64,000 nucleotides of DNA, taken from assembly GCF_018687535.1 (NCBI RefSeq), contig NZ_CP061295.1:1488001-1552000 (forward strand). The letters are read 5' to 3'. Made by a program: the position numbers and the translations under genes. The stretch's first letter is position 1. Every line of letters starts with the position of its first letter. A model generated the notes under the pieces. That model was not told the origin of the DNA. It saw nothing but the letters and a program-made list of their open reading frames with translations, and did not search any database. Of this stretch, positions 38,548 through 48,501 are shown in pieces. The stretch is from Polynucleobacter sp. MWH-S4W17 (GTDB lineage Bacteria > Pseudomonadota > Gammaproteobacteria > Burkholderiales > Burkholderiaceae).

Positions 38548-39627
38548 TTAAGTAGAGTGAGGATAAGAGCCAAGGTTCTTATAGAACGCTGCAACCCCTT
38601 TTAACTCTTCAAGCGCCTTCACTACTTTCGCATCATCTGCATGGCCAGCTATATCAATATAGAAGTGATACTCCCAAGTACCTTTGCGTGCAGGACGAGA
38701 TTCGAAGCGATTCATAGAGACGCCATGCCTTGCCAAAGGCGCCAATAAACGATGGACGGCACCAGGCTGGTTATCAACAGAGAGCACTAAAGAGGTCTGA
38801 TCTTTACCGGTTGGCTGGCAGGCGTAGTTACCGACCACAACAAAACGGGTACGATTGTGTGGATCATCCTGAATCTGTGCAGCCACTGCTTGCAAGCCAT
38901 AAGCTTCTTGAGCAGGATCGCCAGCAATTGCAGCCAGAGTAGGATCACTTGCCGCCATGCGAGCAGCCTCCGCATTACTACTCACTGCTTGACGCTTTAA
39001 TTGTGGAGCATGCACACTTAACCATTGCTGGCACTGAGCCAATGCTTGAGCATGAGCGCAAACGGTCGTTACACCATCAAGCTTGCCACTCTTAGTCAAT
39101 AAGTGATGACGAATTGGCAATACGACTTCGCCGCTAATACGCATAGAAGAGTCAAGCAATAAATCCAACGTGCGAGAAATCGCACCTTCACTAGAGTTCT
39201 CAACAGGCACTACGCCAAATTGTGCCGCGCCCTTTTCTACCGCTTTAAAAACTTCATCCAAACTGGCGCAAGGTAAGCCAGCGATGGAATGACCAAAATA
39301 GGTTTGTGCTGCTTGCTCAGAAAATGTTCCTACTGGACCAAGGTAAGCAATGGTTTGGCGAGCTTCCAAAGCTCTACATGCAGACATCACTTCGCGCCAG
39401 ATAGCAGCAATACCATCTGAAAGTAATGGGCCATTATTAATCTCTTGAAGGCGTGCTACAACTTGGCGCTCACGCTCAGGACGAAATACTGGTGATGAGA
39501 ATCCGCCTTTAACATGGCCTACTTCTTGCGCAGCTTGTGCACGCTGGGTGAGTAAATCCAAGATCTGCGCATCGAGCGTGTCAATTTTTTCCCGCAAGGG
39601 CGCTAAGCGCTGTTCTTCAGTACTCAT
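38548..39627 (-). CDS. pheA: P-protein: chorismate mutase / prephenate dehydratase
   Basis: PheA makes phenylpyruvate from chorismate. The 359-residue protein has an AroQ chorismate mutase domain (about 5-90, with LREKIDTLDAQILDLLTQRA), a prephenate dehydratase domain (about 95-270, FGVVPVENSSEGAISRTLD, then the catalytic Thr-Arg-Phe in NRTRFVVV) and an ACT domain (about 280-355, with NRFESRP for phenylalanine feedback). Starts one base inside the serC stop (TAATG). Confidence 0.95.
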   Translation of the reverse strand: MSTEEQRLAPLREKIDTLDAQILDLLTQRAQAAQEVGHVKGGFSSPVFRPERERQVVARLQEINNGPLLSDGIAAIWREVMSACRALEARQTIAYLGPVGTFSEQAAQTYFGHSIAGLPCASLDEVFKAVEKGAAQFGVVPVENSSEGAISRTLDLLLDSSMRISGEVVLPIRHHLLTKSGKLDGVTTVCAHAQALAQCQQWLSVHAPQLKRQAVSSNAEAARMAASDPTLAAIAGDPAQEAYGLQAVAAQIQDDPHNRTRFVVVGNYACQPTGKDQTSLVLSVDNQPGAVHRLLAPLARHGVSMNRFESRPARKGTWEYHFYIDIAGHADDAKVVKALEELKGVAAFYKNLGSYPHST

Positions 39628-40724
39628 TAAGCCCGCCTTTCAAAGTCGCGCATAAATTCAACTAAGGCTTTTACACCCTCAATTGGCATTGCGTTATAGA
39701 TGCTGGCACGCATACCGCCTGCAGCTTTATGGCCACGCAAGGCAACCAAGCCAGCTGCGTTTGATTGCGCCAAAAACTCTGCATTCTGGTTCTCATCTTT
39801 TAAGAAGAAAGTCACGTTCATGCGTGAGCGATATTCTTTGGTGACACGATTCTCATACAAGCTACTTTGATCTAAGAAGTTATAGAGTAAATCCGCTTTT
39901 TCTTGATTGCGCTTTTCAATGGCCTTCACTCCGCCTTGCTTAAGCAGCCACTTAAAGCCTAGGCCAGCCATATAGATCGAAAATGTCGGCGGCGTATTGA
40001 TCATCGACTGTGTACTGGCCTGCACAGCCCAATCCCAAATCGTGGGAGTAATGCCCATGCTATGACCAATTAAATCCTTACGCACAATCACAATCGTCAC
40101 GCCAGAAGGGCCGATATTCTTTTGCGCACCACCAAACCAAACGGCGCACTTGCTTACATTCATCTCTTTAGAAAGGATATTGCTAGAGATATCCGCAACT
40201 AGTGGAACATCACCAACATCCGGCACGTCTGGGAACTCAACACCACCAATCGTTTCATTGGCACAGTAGAGAACATAAGCAGCATCACCAGATAACTTCC
40301 AAGTTGATCTTGCCGGAATGGTATTGAATTTTTCTGCGGCTGAAGAGGCGGCTAAATTTGCAGCGCCATACTTCTGCGCTTCTTTATAGGATTTGTCTGA
40401 CCACACGCCAGTAACGATGTAATCCGCCCTCGGTCCGTTCTTGGCCAAAGGCATCAGGTTCATGGGGATGGCTGCATTTTGTCCAAGACCACCGCCTTGT
40501 AAGAGCAAAATTTCATAATTATCAGGAATATTCATGAGGGTGCGCAAATCTTGCACCACCTCTTCATACACTTCCATGAACTCTTTACTGCGGTGACTGA
40601 TCTCCATCACGCTCGTACCGAGCCCACGCCAATTGAGCATTTCATCGGCAGCCTGCTTCAGCACCTCTTCAGGCAAAGTAGCGGGCCCCGCAGCGAAATT
40701 GAAAATGCGGCGGTCAAAAGTCAT
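39627..40724 (-). CDS. serC: phosphoserine aminotransferase
   Basis: SerC transaminates 3-phosphohydroxypyruvate in serine synthesis and an intermediate of pyridoxal phosphate synthesis. The 365-residue enzyme opens with IFNFAAGPATLPEEVL and binds PLP at Lys202 in FGGAQKNIGPSG. Arginine HRSKEF (44-49) and the C-terminal RGHKAAGGMRASIYNAMP are typical. It follows gyrA by about 25 bp across a palindrome, and is coupled to pheA. Confidence 0.96.
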   Translation of the reverse strand: MTFDRRIFNFAAGPATLPEEVLKQAADEMLNWRGLGTSVMEISHRSKEFMEVYEEVVQDLRTLMNIPDNYEILLLQGGGLGQNAAIPMNLMPLAKNGPRADYIVTGVWSDKSYKEAQKYGAANLAASSAAEKFNTIPARSTWKLSGDAAYVLYCANETIGGVEFPDVPDVGDVPLVADISSNILSKEMNVSKCAVWFGGAQKNIGPSGVTIVIVRKDLIGHSMGITPTIWDWAVQASTQSMINTPPTFSIYMAGLGFKWLLKQGGVKAIEKRNQEKADLLYNFLDQSSLYENRVTKEYRSRMNVTFFLKDENQNAEFLAQSNAAGLVALRGHKAAGGMRASIYNAMPIEGVKALVEFMRDFERRA

Positions 40725-40740
40725 GATGTGTCTAGTCTAA

Positions 40741-40762
40741 AGGTGACGCTTAAGCGTCACCT
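40741..40762 (-). terminator. perfect palindrome containing the gyrA stop codon
   Basis: AGGTGACGCT joined to its complement forms a 22-base perfect palindrome. The gyrA TAA stop lies at its centre, and on the minus strand it is followed by TTTAG. As RNA it would form a hairpin with almost no loop spare, so it may act as a partial terminator or mRNA stabiliser, opened by ribosomes that finish gyrA. Confidence 0.55.
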
Positions 40763-43464
40763 GCCGTATCGTCATTAGAGTCGGTTGTTGGATCAGCAGA
40801 TACATCACCTTCTTCTGCGCCATCAGCATCAACCTCTTCGTCCGAATCGCTCTCAGCAATACGCTGTAAGCCTGATAAGCGAGTGCCTTCATCAACGTTG
40901 ATCAAGGTAACGCCTTGAGTGGCCCGTCCCATTTCGCGGATTTCAGAAACACGAGTACGTACCAAGATGCCGCCAGTAGTGATCAACATAATTTGATCCT
41001 CTGGAGATACCAAGGCAGCAGCAACCACCTTACCGTTACGCTCTGAAGTCTGAATGGCAATCATGCCCTTCGTACCGCGACCATGACGCGTATATTCAGC
41101 GATTGGCGTACGCTTACCGTAACCATTCTCTGTAGCCGTCAATACGCTACTTGGAATTGCAATGCCGTTTGCATCCACCACAGCCTCTTCAACGCCTTCT
41201 GCTGCTTCTGCGGGAGCAACCAACATAGCGATCACTTGATGACCTTCGCCTAAGTTCATGCCACGCACACCGCGTGCGGTACGACCCATTGGGCGAACAT
41301 CATTCTCATCAAAGCGCACTGCTTTACCGGCGTCAGAGAACAACATGACGTCGTGCTGACCATCAGTAATCGCCGCACCAACTAAGAAGTCGTTTTCATT
41401 CAAGTCAACCGCAATAATGCCGGCCTTACGTGGATTTGAGAAATCCGACAAGCGAGTCTTCTTCACAGTGCCCAGGCTAGTAGCCATAAAGACGTAATGA
41501 TCATCTTGATAGCCCTTAATTGGCAGAATCACAGTGATCTTCTCGCCTTCAATTAACGGGAACATATTGACGATTGGCTTGCCACGAGAGGTGCGACTAC
41601 CTTGCGGCACTTCCCAAACTTTGAGCCAATACATCCGACCGCGATCGGAGAAGCACAAAATAATGTCATGGGTGTTCGCAACGAAAAGTGTATCAATCCA
41701 ATCTTCATTCTTAGTGGCTGCAGCTTGCTTGCCGCGACCACCACGTTTTTGTGCGCGGTATTCACTCAGTGGCTGACTCTTCATGTAACCAGTATTTGAA
41801 AGCGTCACCACCATGTCTTGCGGTGTAATCAAATCTTCTGTGAAGAGTTCAGTGGCATTCATCTCAATGAATGAGCGACGACCTGTGTCGCCACCAGCAA
41901 TACCAAACTCCGCTTGAACTTCTTTCAACTCGGATTCGATCACTTGAGTGACACGCTCTGGCTTTGCTAACAAATCAAGTAAGTCAGAAATCTCTGACAT
42001 CACTTCTTTGTATTCGTTAACAATCTTGTCTTGCTCAAGACCAGTCAAGCGTTGCAAGCGCATCTGCAAAATTTCTTGCGCCTGACTATCGGAGAGACGA
42101 TATAAGCCAGTAGTTTGCATACCATACTCAGGCAACAATCCTTCTGGGCGATAGGCGTTACGGCCGCCTGGCGTATCTGTCTCAGCACGTGCCAACATCT
42201 CACGCACCATCGATGAATCCCAAGCTTTGCCCATCAATTCTTGCTTAGCAATCACAGGGTTCGCAGCAGCTTTAATAAGCGCAATGAACTCATCGATGTT
42301 TGCCAATGCAACAGCCAAGCCTTCTAAGACATGGCCACGATCACGTGCTTTACGCAATTCAAAAATCGTACGACGTGTCACTACTTCACGACGATGCTGC
42401 AAGAAGTACTCAAGCATCTGCTTCAAGTTCAACAAGCGTGGTTGGTTATCTACCAATGCCACCATGTTCATACCGAAGTTATCTTGGAGCTGTGTACTCT
42501 TATATAAATTATTGAGAACAACTTCAGGCACTTCACCGCGCTTCAATTCGATAACAACGCGCATACCGGATTTATCTGATTCATCACGTAAATCAGAAAT
42601 GCCTTCTACTTTTTTCTCATTCACTAACTCAGCGATGCGCTCGAGCAAGTTCTTTTTATTTACCTGGTACGGCAACTCATCAACAATGATGGCTTGACGC
42701 GCGCCCTTATCCAAATCTTCAAAGTGAGTCTTAGCGCGCATAACCACACGGCCGCGGCCAGTGCGATAACCCTCGCGAACCCCTTGAACGCCATAAATGA
42801 TGCCGGCGGTTGGGAAATCCGGGGCTGGGATGATCTCAATGAGCTCATCAATTGTGCATTCAGGGTTGTGCAGCACGTGCAAACAGGCTGTAACCACCTC
42901 ATCGAGGTTATGAGGGGGGATATTGGTCGCCATACCTACAGCAATGCCAGAACTGCCATTTATGAGCAAATTAGGCACTTTGGCAGGCAGAATCAAGGGT
43001 TCTTTCTCGCTACCGTCGTAATTCGGCCCAAAATCGACAGTTTCCTTGTCCAAATCGGCCAAAAGCTCATGAGCTATCTTGCGGAGACGGATCTCGGTAT
43101 AGCGCATTGCAGCAGCGTTATCGCCATCTACGGAGCCAAAGTTACCCTGCCCATCAACCAGCATATAGCGCAGAGAGAAGTCCTGGGCCATCCGAACGAT
43201 CGTGTCATACACCGCAGAATCACCGTGCGGATGGTATTTACCGATTACATCGCCAACTATGCGGGCAGATTTTTTGTAAGCTCGGTTCCAATCGTTGTTT
43301 AATTCATACATTGCGAATAAGACCCGGCGGTGAACCGGCTTGAGGCCGTCACGCACGTCTGGCAGGGCTCTGCCGACGATGACGCTCATTGCGTAGTCCA
43401 AATAGGACCGCCGCATTTCGTCTTCGAGGGATATTGGTAGTGTTTCTTTAGCGGCTTGTTCCAT
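40750..43464 (-). CDS. gyrA: DNA gyrase subunit A
   Basis: GyrA cuts and rejoins DNA for negative supercoiling with GyrB. The 904-residue protein has the catalytic Tyr122 ([10 protein letters not shown]), and the quinolone region has Ser83 and Asp87, the usual susceptible-type residues. The GyrA box reads QKRGGRG near 570, and six C-terminal beta-pinwheel blades follow. The last 45 residues are highly acidic (Glu/Asp-rich), a tail known in gyrases to tune supercoiling. First gene of the long block. Confidence 0.97.
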   Translation of the reverse strand: MEQAAKETLPISLEDEMRRSYLDYAMSVIVGRALPDVRDGLKPVHRRVLFAMYELNNDWNRAYKKSARIVGDVIGKYHPHGDSAVYDTIVRMAQDFSLRYMLVDGQGNFGSVDGDNAAAMRYTEIRLRKIAHELLADLDKETVDFGPNYDGSEKEPLILPAKVPNLLINGSSGIAVGMATNIPPHNLDEVVTACLHVLHNPECTIDELIEIIPAPDFPTAGIIYGVQGVREGYRTGRGRVVMRAKTHFEDLDKGARQAIIVDELPYQVNKKNLLERIAELVNEKKVEGISDLRDESDKSGMRVVIELKRGEVPEVVLNNLYKSTQLQDNFGMNMVALVDNQPRLLNLKQMLEYFLQHRREVVTRRTIFELRKARDRGHVLEGLAVALANIDEFIALIKAAANPVIAKQELMGKAWDSSMVREMLARAETDTPGGRNAYRPEGLLPEYGMQTTGLYRLSDSQAQEILQMRLQRLTGLEQDKIVNEYKEVMSEISDLLDLLAKPERVTQVIESELKEVQAEFGIAGGDTGRRSFIEMNATELFTEDLITPQDMVVTLSNTGYMKSQPLSEYRAQKRGGRGKQAAATKNEDWIDTLFVANTHDIILCFSDRGRMYWLKVWEVPQGSRTSRGKPIVNMFPLIEGEKITVILPIKGYQDDHYVFMATSLGTVKKTRLSDFSNPRKAGIIAVDLNENDFLVGAAITDGQHDVMLFSDAGKAVRFDENDVRPMGRTARGVRGMNLGEGHQVIAMLVAPAEAAEGVEEAVVDANGIAIPSSVLTATENGYGKRTPIAEYTRHGRGTKGMIAIQTSERNGKVVAAALVSPEDQIMLITTGGILVRTRVSEIREMGRATQGVTLINVDEGTRLSGLQRIAESDSDEEVDADGAEEGDVSADPTTDSNDDTAGDA

Positions 43465-43481
43465 CTAGAAATAATATCATT

Positions 43482-43510
43482 TTGATGACAGGTAGGCCCT
43501 ATGCTAAGAT
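43482..43510 (+). promoter_or_regulatory. candidate sigma-70 promoter for the OmpA-like gene
   Basis: TTGATG (43482-43487), a 17-base spacer and TAAGAT (43505-43510) make a good sigma-70 match in the 159-bp divergent gap between gyrA and the OmpA-like gene. TGACAG and CTGTCA flank it as an inverted repeat. It would leave a 5' leader of about 105 bases, common for outer-membrane protein mRNAs. Confidence 0.45.
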
Positions 43511-43623
43511 TCTGTCAGTTTGTACGAAATTGAGATGTGTCGCTTTGCAGTTTTTGCATCAAGGTAGGGCGAATTACATTTAAGTTTGACTTTAATTAAA
43601 AAAGAGATTTTTGAGGACTAAAA

Positions 43624-44190
43624 ATGAACAAAACCCTAAGAGTGTTGCTCGCTTCTGTTATTACTGTTTCTGCTACTGCAGCGATGGCTTCTGATAACTG
43701 GCAAAACGGCGATGGCGCCCTAAACTGGAAAAACGGCGATGGCACATTGTGCTGGCGCGATAACAACTGGACACCTGCTACTGCAGCTAAAGGTTGTGAC
43801 GGTGCGTTGACTGCTGCTGCTGCTGGCGTTAGCCAAAGCAAAATCACTTTGCAAGCTGACACACTTTATGACTTCAATAAGTCTGACTTGAAACCAGAAG
43901 GTAAAGCTACATTGGACAAGATCGCTGCTGACTTGAAGAAAATTAAGTTAGAAGTAATCATCGCTGTAGGTAACACTGACAGCGTTGGTACAGATGCATA
44001 CAACATGGCCCTCGGTCAGCGTCGTGCTCAGTCAGTTAAGACTTACCTGACAAGCAAAGGTGTTGACGGTAGCCGCATCTACACAGAATCAAAAGGCAAG
44101 AGCAATCCAGTTGCATCAAATGCAACTGCTGAAGGCCGCGCTAAGAACCGCCGTACTGACATCGAAGTTGTTGGTACAGCAGCTAAGTAA
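43624..44190 (+). CDS. OmpA-family peptidoglycan-associated protein
   Basis: This 188-residue secreted protein has a signal peptide (cleavage near Ala22), no beta barrel, and an OmpA-like peptidoglycan-binding domain at about 75-185 (DTLYDFNKSDLKPEGKATLD, then NTDSVGTDAYNMALGQRRAQ and the RAKNRRTDIEV end). Between them lies a small Trp-rich segment in which W-x-NGDG is repeated (26-31, 35-40) with Cys43 and Cys58, perhaps a disulfide. GAGGA precedes the ATG. It probably links outer membrane and cell wall. Confidence 0.9.
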   Translation: MNKTLRVLLASVITVSATAAMASDNWQNGDGALNWKNGDGTLCWRDNNWTPATAAKGCDGALTAAAAGVSQSKITLQADTLYDFNKSDLKPEGKATLDKIAADLKKIKLEVIIAVGNTDSVGTDAYNMALGQRRAQSVKTYLTSKGVDGSRIYTESKGKSNPVASNATAEGRAKNRRTDIEVVGTAAK

Positions 44191-44205
44191 TTCACTTTAC
44201 TTGTA

Positions 44206-44234
44206 AAAAAGCCCGCTTCTAGCGGGCTTTTTTA
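44206..44234 (+). terminator. Rho-independent terminator after the OmpA-like gene
   Basis: GCCCGCT pairs with AGCGGGC (44211-44227, 3-base loop) and is followed by seven T; six A precede it. It starts 16 bases after the stop codon. Confidence 0.9.
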
Positions 44235-44286
44235 TTTCCGCTATATTCATAAACTTCTCCTATAGCCTTACAGATAAGCAATTCAT

Positions 44287-44976
44287 ATGAACGTCGACCA
44301 GTCAGAAATCGCCAAATTTAGCGCTCTAGCCCATCGTTGGTGGGACCCTAATAGTGAATTCAAACCCCTGCATGCCATCAACCCACTGCGCTTGAACTGG
44401 ATTAAGTCCTTTGTTAGCCTGGAAGGCAAGAAGGTTGTTGATATTGGTTGCGGCGGCGGCATCTTGGCGGAATCCATTTCTCAATCAGGCGCAGACACAA
44501 CCGGTATTGATTTATCAGAAAAAGCACTTAAGGTTGCTGAATTGCACGCATTAGAAGTGGGCGCAAACCTCACCTATCGCTCTATCTCGGCCGAAGCGTT
44601 GGCTGATGAGCAGCCCGAACAATACGATGTAGTGACTTGCATGGAGATGCTTGAACATGTACCGGACCCAGCTTCAGTGGTGCGCGCTTGCGCCAAACTT
44701 TGTAAGCCTGGTGGCACGTTATTTTTTAGCACCCTCAACCGCAGCCCTAAGTCCTACTTATTTGCCATTATTGGCGCTGAATACATTCTGAAATTACTAC
44801 CCAGAGGTACTCACGAATACGCTAAATTCATCAAACCCTCTGAACTCGTTGCTTTTACACGTCATGCAGGCTTAGAAATGCTCGGCATGAAGGGTATGAG
44901 CTACAACCCACTCACTCAGGTCTATAGCCTGAATGATGATGTCGATGTGAACTATATGATTGCCGTTCGTAAATAA
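44287..44976 (+). CDS. ubiG: ubiquinone biosynthesis O-methyltransferase
   Basis: UbiG carries out both O-methylations in ubiquinone synthesis. The 229-residue protein opens with KFSALAHRWWDPNSEFKPLHAINPLR near 9-34, the UbiG signature, and has the SAM site VVDIGCGGGILAESI near 53-67 and DVVTCMEMLEHVPDP near 117-131. It is followed by gph after 8 bp, a pair common in betaproteobacteria. Confidence 0.96.
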   Translation: MNVDQSEIAKFSALAHRWWDPNSEFKPLHAINPLRLNWIKSFVSLEGKKVVDIGCGGGILAESISQSGADTTGIDLSEKALKVAELHALEVGANLTYRSISAEALADEQPEQYDVVTCMEMLEHVPDPASVVRACAKLCKPGGTLFFSTLNRSPKSYLFAIIGAEYILKLLPRGTHEYAKFIKPSELVAFTRHAGLEMLGMKGMSYNPLTQVYSLNDDVDVNYMIAVRK

Positions 44977-44984
44977 TTCAATAC

Positions 44985-45665
44985 ATGAGAAATCTTTTAA
45001 GCCCATACGCCGGAATCTTTTTTGATTTAGATGGCACGTTAGCTGATACCGCACCTGATTTAGTAGCGGCAACCAATCAATTGCTGGTTGCACGTAATCT
45101 TAAGCCCAAGCCTTATGAATTTCTGCGCCCCTATGCATCGGCTGGTGCTCGCGGATTACTCGAAGGCGCCTTTGGCATTAGCCCCGATCATGCGGATTTC
45201 ACTCTATTGCGCGATGAATTTTTCAGTAATTATGAAAAAGCATTGCTGGTAGAGAGTAAATTATTCGATGACATGAGCCATTTACTCGATCAAATGGATC
45301 AAGCCAAGCTCCCCTGGGGCATTGTTACAAATAAAAGTGAGCGCTTCACCAACCCTCTTACTGAATTAATGGGTTTGCGCCAACGAGCTATTTCCACCGT
45401 TTCTGGCGATACAACACCGTATTCAAAACCCCATCCTGAACCTATCTTGCACGCCGCCAGAATGGCCAAGGTTGATCCTACAAAATCGCTTTATGTGGGC
45501 GATGACATTAGAGATGTTCTAGCAGGCAAAGCGGCAGGAATGAAGACTGTCGCAGCCGCATATGGCTACTGTGGCTGTAAAGAGCCTCCAGAGGCTTGGG
45601 GAGCCGATTACATCGTCAATAAGCCTCTCGAGCTACTGCAAATCATCTTTCCCAATAGGGAATAA
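44985..45665 (+). CDS. gph: phosphoglycolate phosphatase (HAD family)
   Basis: Gph removes 2-phosphoglycolate and related phosphates. The 226-residue HAD hydrolase has motif I FFDLDGTLADTAPD near 12-25 (nucleophile Asp14), motif II IVTNK near 107-111, the Lys in KPHPEP near 146 and motif IV YVGDDIRDVLAGKAAGM near 165-181. In the ubiG-gph pair some authors assign a role in ubiquinone synthesis instead; that remains open here. Confidence 0.92.
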   Translation: MRNLLSPYAGIFFDLDGTLADTAPDLVAATNQLLVARNLKPKPYEFLRPYASAGARGLLEGAFGISPDHADFTLLRDEFFSNYEKALLVESKLFDDMSHLLDQMDQAKLPWGIVTNKSERFTNPLTELMGLRQRAISTVSGDTTPYSKPHPEPILHAARMAKVDPTKSLYVGDDIRDVLAGKAAGMKTVAAAYGYCGCKEPPEAWGADYIVNKPLELLQIIFPNRE

Positions 45666-45725
45666 AAGATATTCAACAATTTAAAGCTGGCGGCTTTAAA
45701 ATAGAGCTTCCTAAGCATGCAATCT

Positions 45726-46084
45726 GGGACCGACATGGTTTCGACGTGGGTTACAAAGCATCAAGGGCATACCGAGGACCCGTTATCTCGTAAATCAATG
45801 GGAATGTTTTAACTGCAAACGACGAACGTTTCGCACTAGCCGCTTAATTGCGGTTGCCCCTGAACTGATTCTCTCTTGGGTCAGCTAGCGCAAGCTAGAT
45901 CAGGGTCATTTACAAGAGATAAGATCATTTCATGTCACGGGGAATGATTCGAAAACTTAGTGAATCGTCAGCGTGGAACGTGTCAATCCGTGCCTAGCTG
46001 GCTAAATTAAATGATATGACTAAGTATGTAGAACTTGTTGTGGAGGATTTGCGGACGCGGGTTCGATTCCCGCCGGTTCCACCA
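45726..46084 (+). ncRNA. ssrA: transfer-messenger RNA (tmRNA)
   Basis: tmRNA rescues stalled ribosomes. The 5' end GGGACCGACATGGTTTCGACG and the 3' T-arm GGTTCGATTCCCGCCGGTTCCACCA are unmistakable; GGGACC (45726-45731) pairs with GGTTCC (46075-46080), and CCA is encoded. The tag frame starts with the resume codon GCA at 45815 and ends with TAA at 45847, giving ANDERFALAA. The rest holds pseudoknot segments. Length of 359 nt is normal for a one-piece tmRNA. Confidence 0.96.
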
Positions 46085-46100
46085 TTTTGAAGTAACAGTC

Positions 46101-46131
46101 AAACGCCACCCATCGAGGTGGCGTTTTTCTT
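46101..46131 (+). terminator. Rho-independent terminator after ssrA
   Basis: AAACGCCACC pairs with GGTGGCGTTT around CATCGA and leads into TTTTTCTTT. It starts 16 bases after the tmRNA CCA end. It also lies just past the end of the convergent receptor gene and could serve it partly. Confidence 0.88.
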
Positions 46132-46155
46132 TAATTCAGAAATCGCCTATTCTTA

Positions 46156-48234
46156 TCAATTAAATTGATAACTCATACCAGCTTGGAAATTGAGAGGTGC
46201 TCCCGCAAAGATTCCATCTGGACTCCTGCTAGATATATACCGCCTATCAAATACATTATTAATCACCCCAAACACTTTCCAATCTTTGTTAATAGCGTAG
46301 TTAGCGCTCCAATTCACTGTTGCAAAGGCTGGGACCTCGCCTAAAGTTCCAATAGCATTTTGCGCAACTGTATTTGCTGAATCCGCATATTGAGCAGAAA
46401 GATAATTCAGATTGACTAAAGTATTGAAGCCATTCTTTTCGTAGCTAACACCCAAATTTGAAGTTAATTTAGGCGTGTACGTAATGCGATTACCATCTCG
46501 CCCCAAAGAGCTCGTGCCAACAAACTTAGCCACCGGGATGTAAGTAGCATTACCATTAATGCCCCATCCTCCTCCTAGCGCATAAGCCAAGGACATCTCA
46601 GCACCTTGATGCAAACTTTTACCGCCATTGGCTTTAGAAATTCCGGCAGCTAAGCTCTGATTCACAATTTGATTACTGAAGTTCATGCTAAAAATAGCTG
46701 AATCATAAGTAAAGGCGCCAGAGCGACCACGCAGACCGAGCTCCGTATTGGTTGAGCGTTCTGGGGCTAACTGCTGATCAACTCCTTTGTCATCAATTGC
46801 GGTGGCTAACTGTGCTGGCGCAAAACCTTTATAAACACTACCGTACGCCTGCACTTGGGGAACAAGCTGCCAGGTAGCACCAATTTGTGGAATAGTTTCT
46901 ACATTCTTGGCGCTACCAGCTTTTCCAGTAGCAGCATTTGAACGGGTCTGGTTATAACTTTCCACTCGTACCCCAGGAATAAGGGCAAAGTCTTTGCTCA
47001 GCAAGAAACGGTTTTGCGCATAGACCGCAACTGAATTAGCCTTGTTATCTTCCTGCGAAGTGAGTCGACCAGAATAGGTGAGAGTTTTGGAACTCAATAC
47101 TTGATTGATTTGAGATTCGGTATGCAAGCGCAATCCAAACTCTGCTTCATTGGAAATCCCCAGAGCCTTATAGGCATGGCTAACCCGAGAATCGATGCCT
47201 AACATTTGAAACTCTCGATTTCGCCCAATCAGGCAATCAGCACCAACGTTGCAAGCTCTAAAGACTGTCGATTCCTGCGTGCGTTTAACAATACTTTGCC
47301 GCCAATAATCTCTAGATAACCTACTCCAATACATCAAGGTATTGATTTTGGTCTCTGGACTAATTTCGATAGCATGATTGAGATCTACACCATTTCTTTG
47401 AGTAATGAAGCGGTCATTTGGCGCTGGATTATCTTTTGATTGATTGCTGTACTGATTTGGGCGTAGACCCACATATGAGGTATTGATATTGTTATCGTAA
47501 TGTGTGTATTTCACACTTAACCACTGATTCTGCGAAATCTCCATTCCCCCTTTCACCAAGATGTCATACATCTTGAAACCATTACCTTGGTATCCATTGG
47601 ACTCAGATTGAATCAGATTTATTCCTCCAATGGCGCCATTCGATGATGATTTTCCCCCTGCCTCAAGCTCTGCTAAACGATATCCGTAGTTGCCCACTTT
47701 GCCGGTTAACTTAAATCCTGGAGCAGGTGTTTTACTAAGGTAATTTACTACGCCACCAATATTGGATGGGCCATATTTCAGGCCCGATGCGCCCTTTAAA
47801 ACTTCAATCCCGTCGATTTGCTCTACAGGTGGGCTGTAATAGGAGGCATTGGAAATGAAGAGGCTTGGTTGAATTGGAGCTCCATCCTCCAGGAGCAATA
47901 CTTTTGTGCTCCGACCTGGGCCTAAGCCACGAATACCAATATTCGGAATGGCTCCTAAGCCGCCTTCATCACCACGAATATTGACGCCAGGAATCGTCTT
48001 TAAGACGTCCTGCAAGGATTGAGGTTGCAACTCCTCCATCTTCTTTTGGTCAATAACATCAACCGTTCCTGGAATTTTATAAAGGGCCTTTTCCTCTCGC
48101 CCAACAATATCAATCCTAGGTAACTCAATATCTTGAGCATTAGCCCAAACTGAAAAAGATCCTCCATATAACAATACAAACGATGAAAACCAGGCCAACC
48201 GATTTCGAGGACGAAAAACTTCTTGATGCTTCAT
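46156..48234 (-). CDS. TonB-dependent outer-membrane receptor
   Basis: This is a 692-residue outer-membrane receptor, likely for a ferric chelate or other scarce nutrient. It has a signal peptide (to about ANAQ at 34), a plug domain from about 40 to 165 (VDVIDQKKMEELQPQSLQDVLKTIPGVNI, then GIEVLKGASGLKYGPSNIGGVVNY) and a 22-strand barrel ending in Phe-Asn (QAGMSYQFN). A Cys pair near 328 and 335 (ACNVGADC) probably forms an extracellular loop disulfide, as in FecA-type receptors. GGAG is 8 bases before the ATG. A tonB gene is immediately upstream on the same strand. Confidence 0.9.
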   Translation of the reverse strand: MKHQEVFRPRNRLAWFSSFVLLYGGSFSVWANAQDIELPRIDIVGREEKALYKIPGTVDVIDQKKMEELQPQSLQDVLKTIPGVNIRGDEGGLGAIPNIGIRGLGPGRSTKVLLLEDGAPIQPSLFISNASYYSPPVEQIDGIEVLKGASGLKYGPSNIGGVVNYLSKTPAPGFKLTGKVGNYGYRLAELEAGGKSSSNGAIGGINLIQSESNGYQGNGFKMYDILVKGGMEISQNQWLSVKYTHYDNNINTSYVGLRPNQYSNQSKDNPAPNDRFITQRNGVDLNHAIEISPETKINTLMYWSRLSRDYWRQSIVKRTQESTVFRACNVGADCLIGRNREFQMLGIDSRVSHAYKALGISNEAEFGLRLHTESQINQVLSSKTLTYSGRLTSQEDNKANSVAVYAQNRFLLSKDFALIPGVRVESYNQTRSNAATGKAGSAKNVETIPQIGATWQLVPQVQAYGSVYKGFAPAQLATAIDDKGVDQQLAPERSTNTELGLRGRSGAFTYDSAIFSMNFSNQIVNQSLAAGISKANGGKSLHQGAEMSLAYALGGGWGINGNATYIPVAKFVGTSSLGRDGNRITYTPKLTSNLGVSYEKNGFNTLVNLNYLSAQYADSANTVAQNAIGTLGEVPAFATVNWSANYAINKDWKVFGVINNVFDRRYISSRSPDGIFAGAPLNFQAGMSYQFN

Positions 48235-48501
48235 ATACCATCTCCAGTGATAAAAACAAAAAATCGCTGGCTATATGCATATGAAAATGCTCTTGCTGGC
48301 TAGTAAGTTAATTCATATTTACTTCGTCAAAATGAGCTTCCCTAATTTAGTGATGCGCAATTGATATGAATGCCCATCATGCAAGATGAAGATCTGCTTT
48401 GTGTGACCCAATAAGGTTTCGCTTAGAATGCATCTAGGCAAAAGTTGGCTTGATCGAATACATTTTGAATCAAGATCTAAGGTATTTTTCTCGTTCAAGC
48501 A
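48235..48501 (-). promoter_or_regulatory. intergenic region upstream of the TonB receptor with repeated motifs
   Basis: This 267-bp gap holds no gene that I can see. It contains tagtaagttaa (48301-48311), which is repeated exactly before the tonB gene, an 8-bp direct repeat GCTGGCTA (48266-48273 and 48295-48302) and, between these, the palindrome ATATGCATAT (48273-48282). Fur-box and cobalamin-riboswitch signatures were looked for and not seen. A regulator site is inferred. Confidence 0.4.

Noticed and set aside
42227..42697. A 156-codon ORF antisense to gyrA
   Set aside because: It lies fully inside the conserved gyrA coding sequence, has no family resemblance and no ribosome site.
48235..48501. 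Cobalamin riboswitch or Fur box before the TonB receptor
   Set aside because: No B12-box like GCCACTG and no run resembling GATAATGATAATCATTATC is present; only the unassigned repeats described were found.
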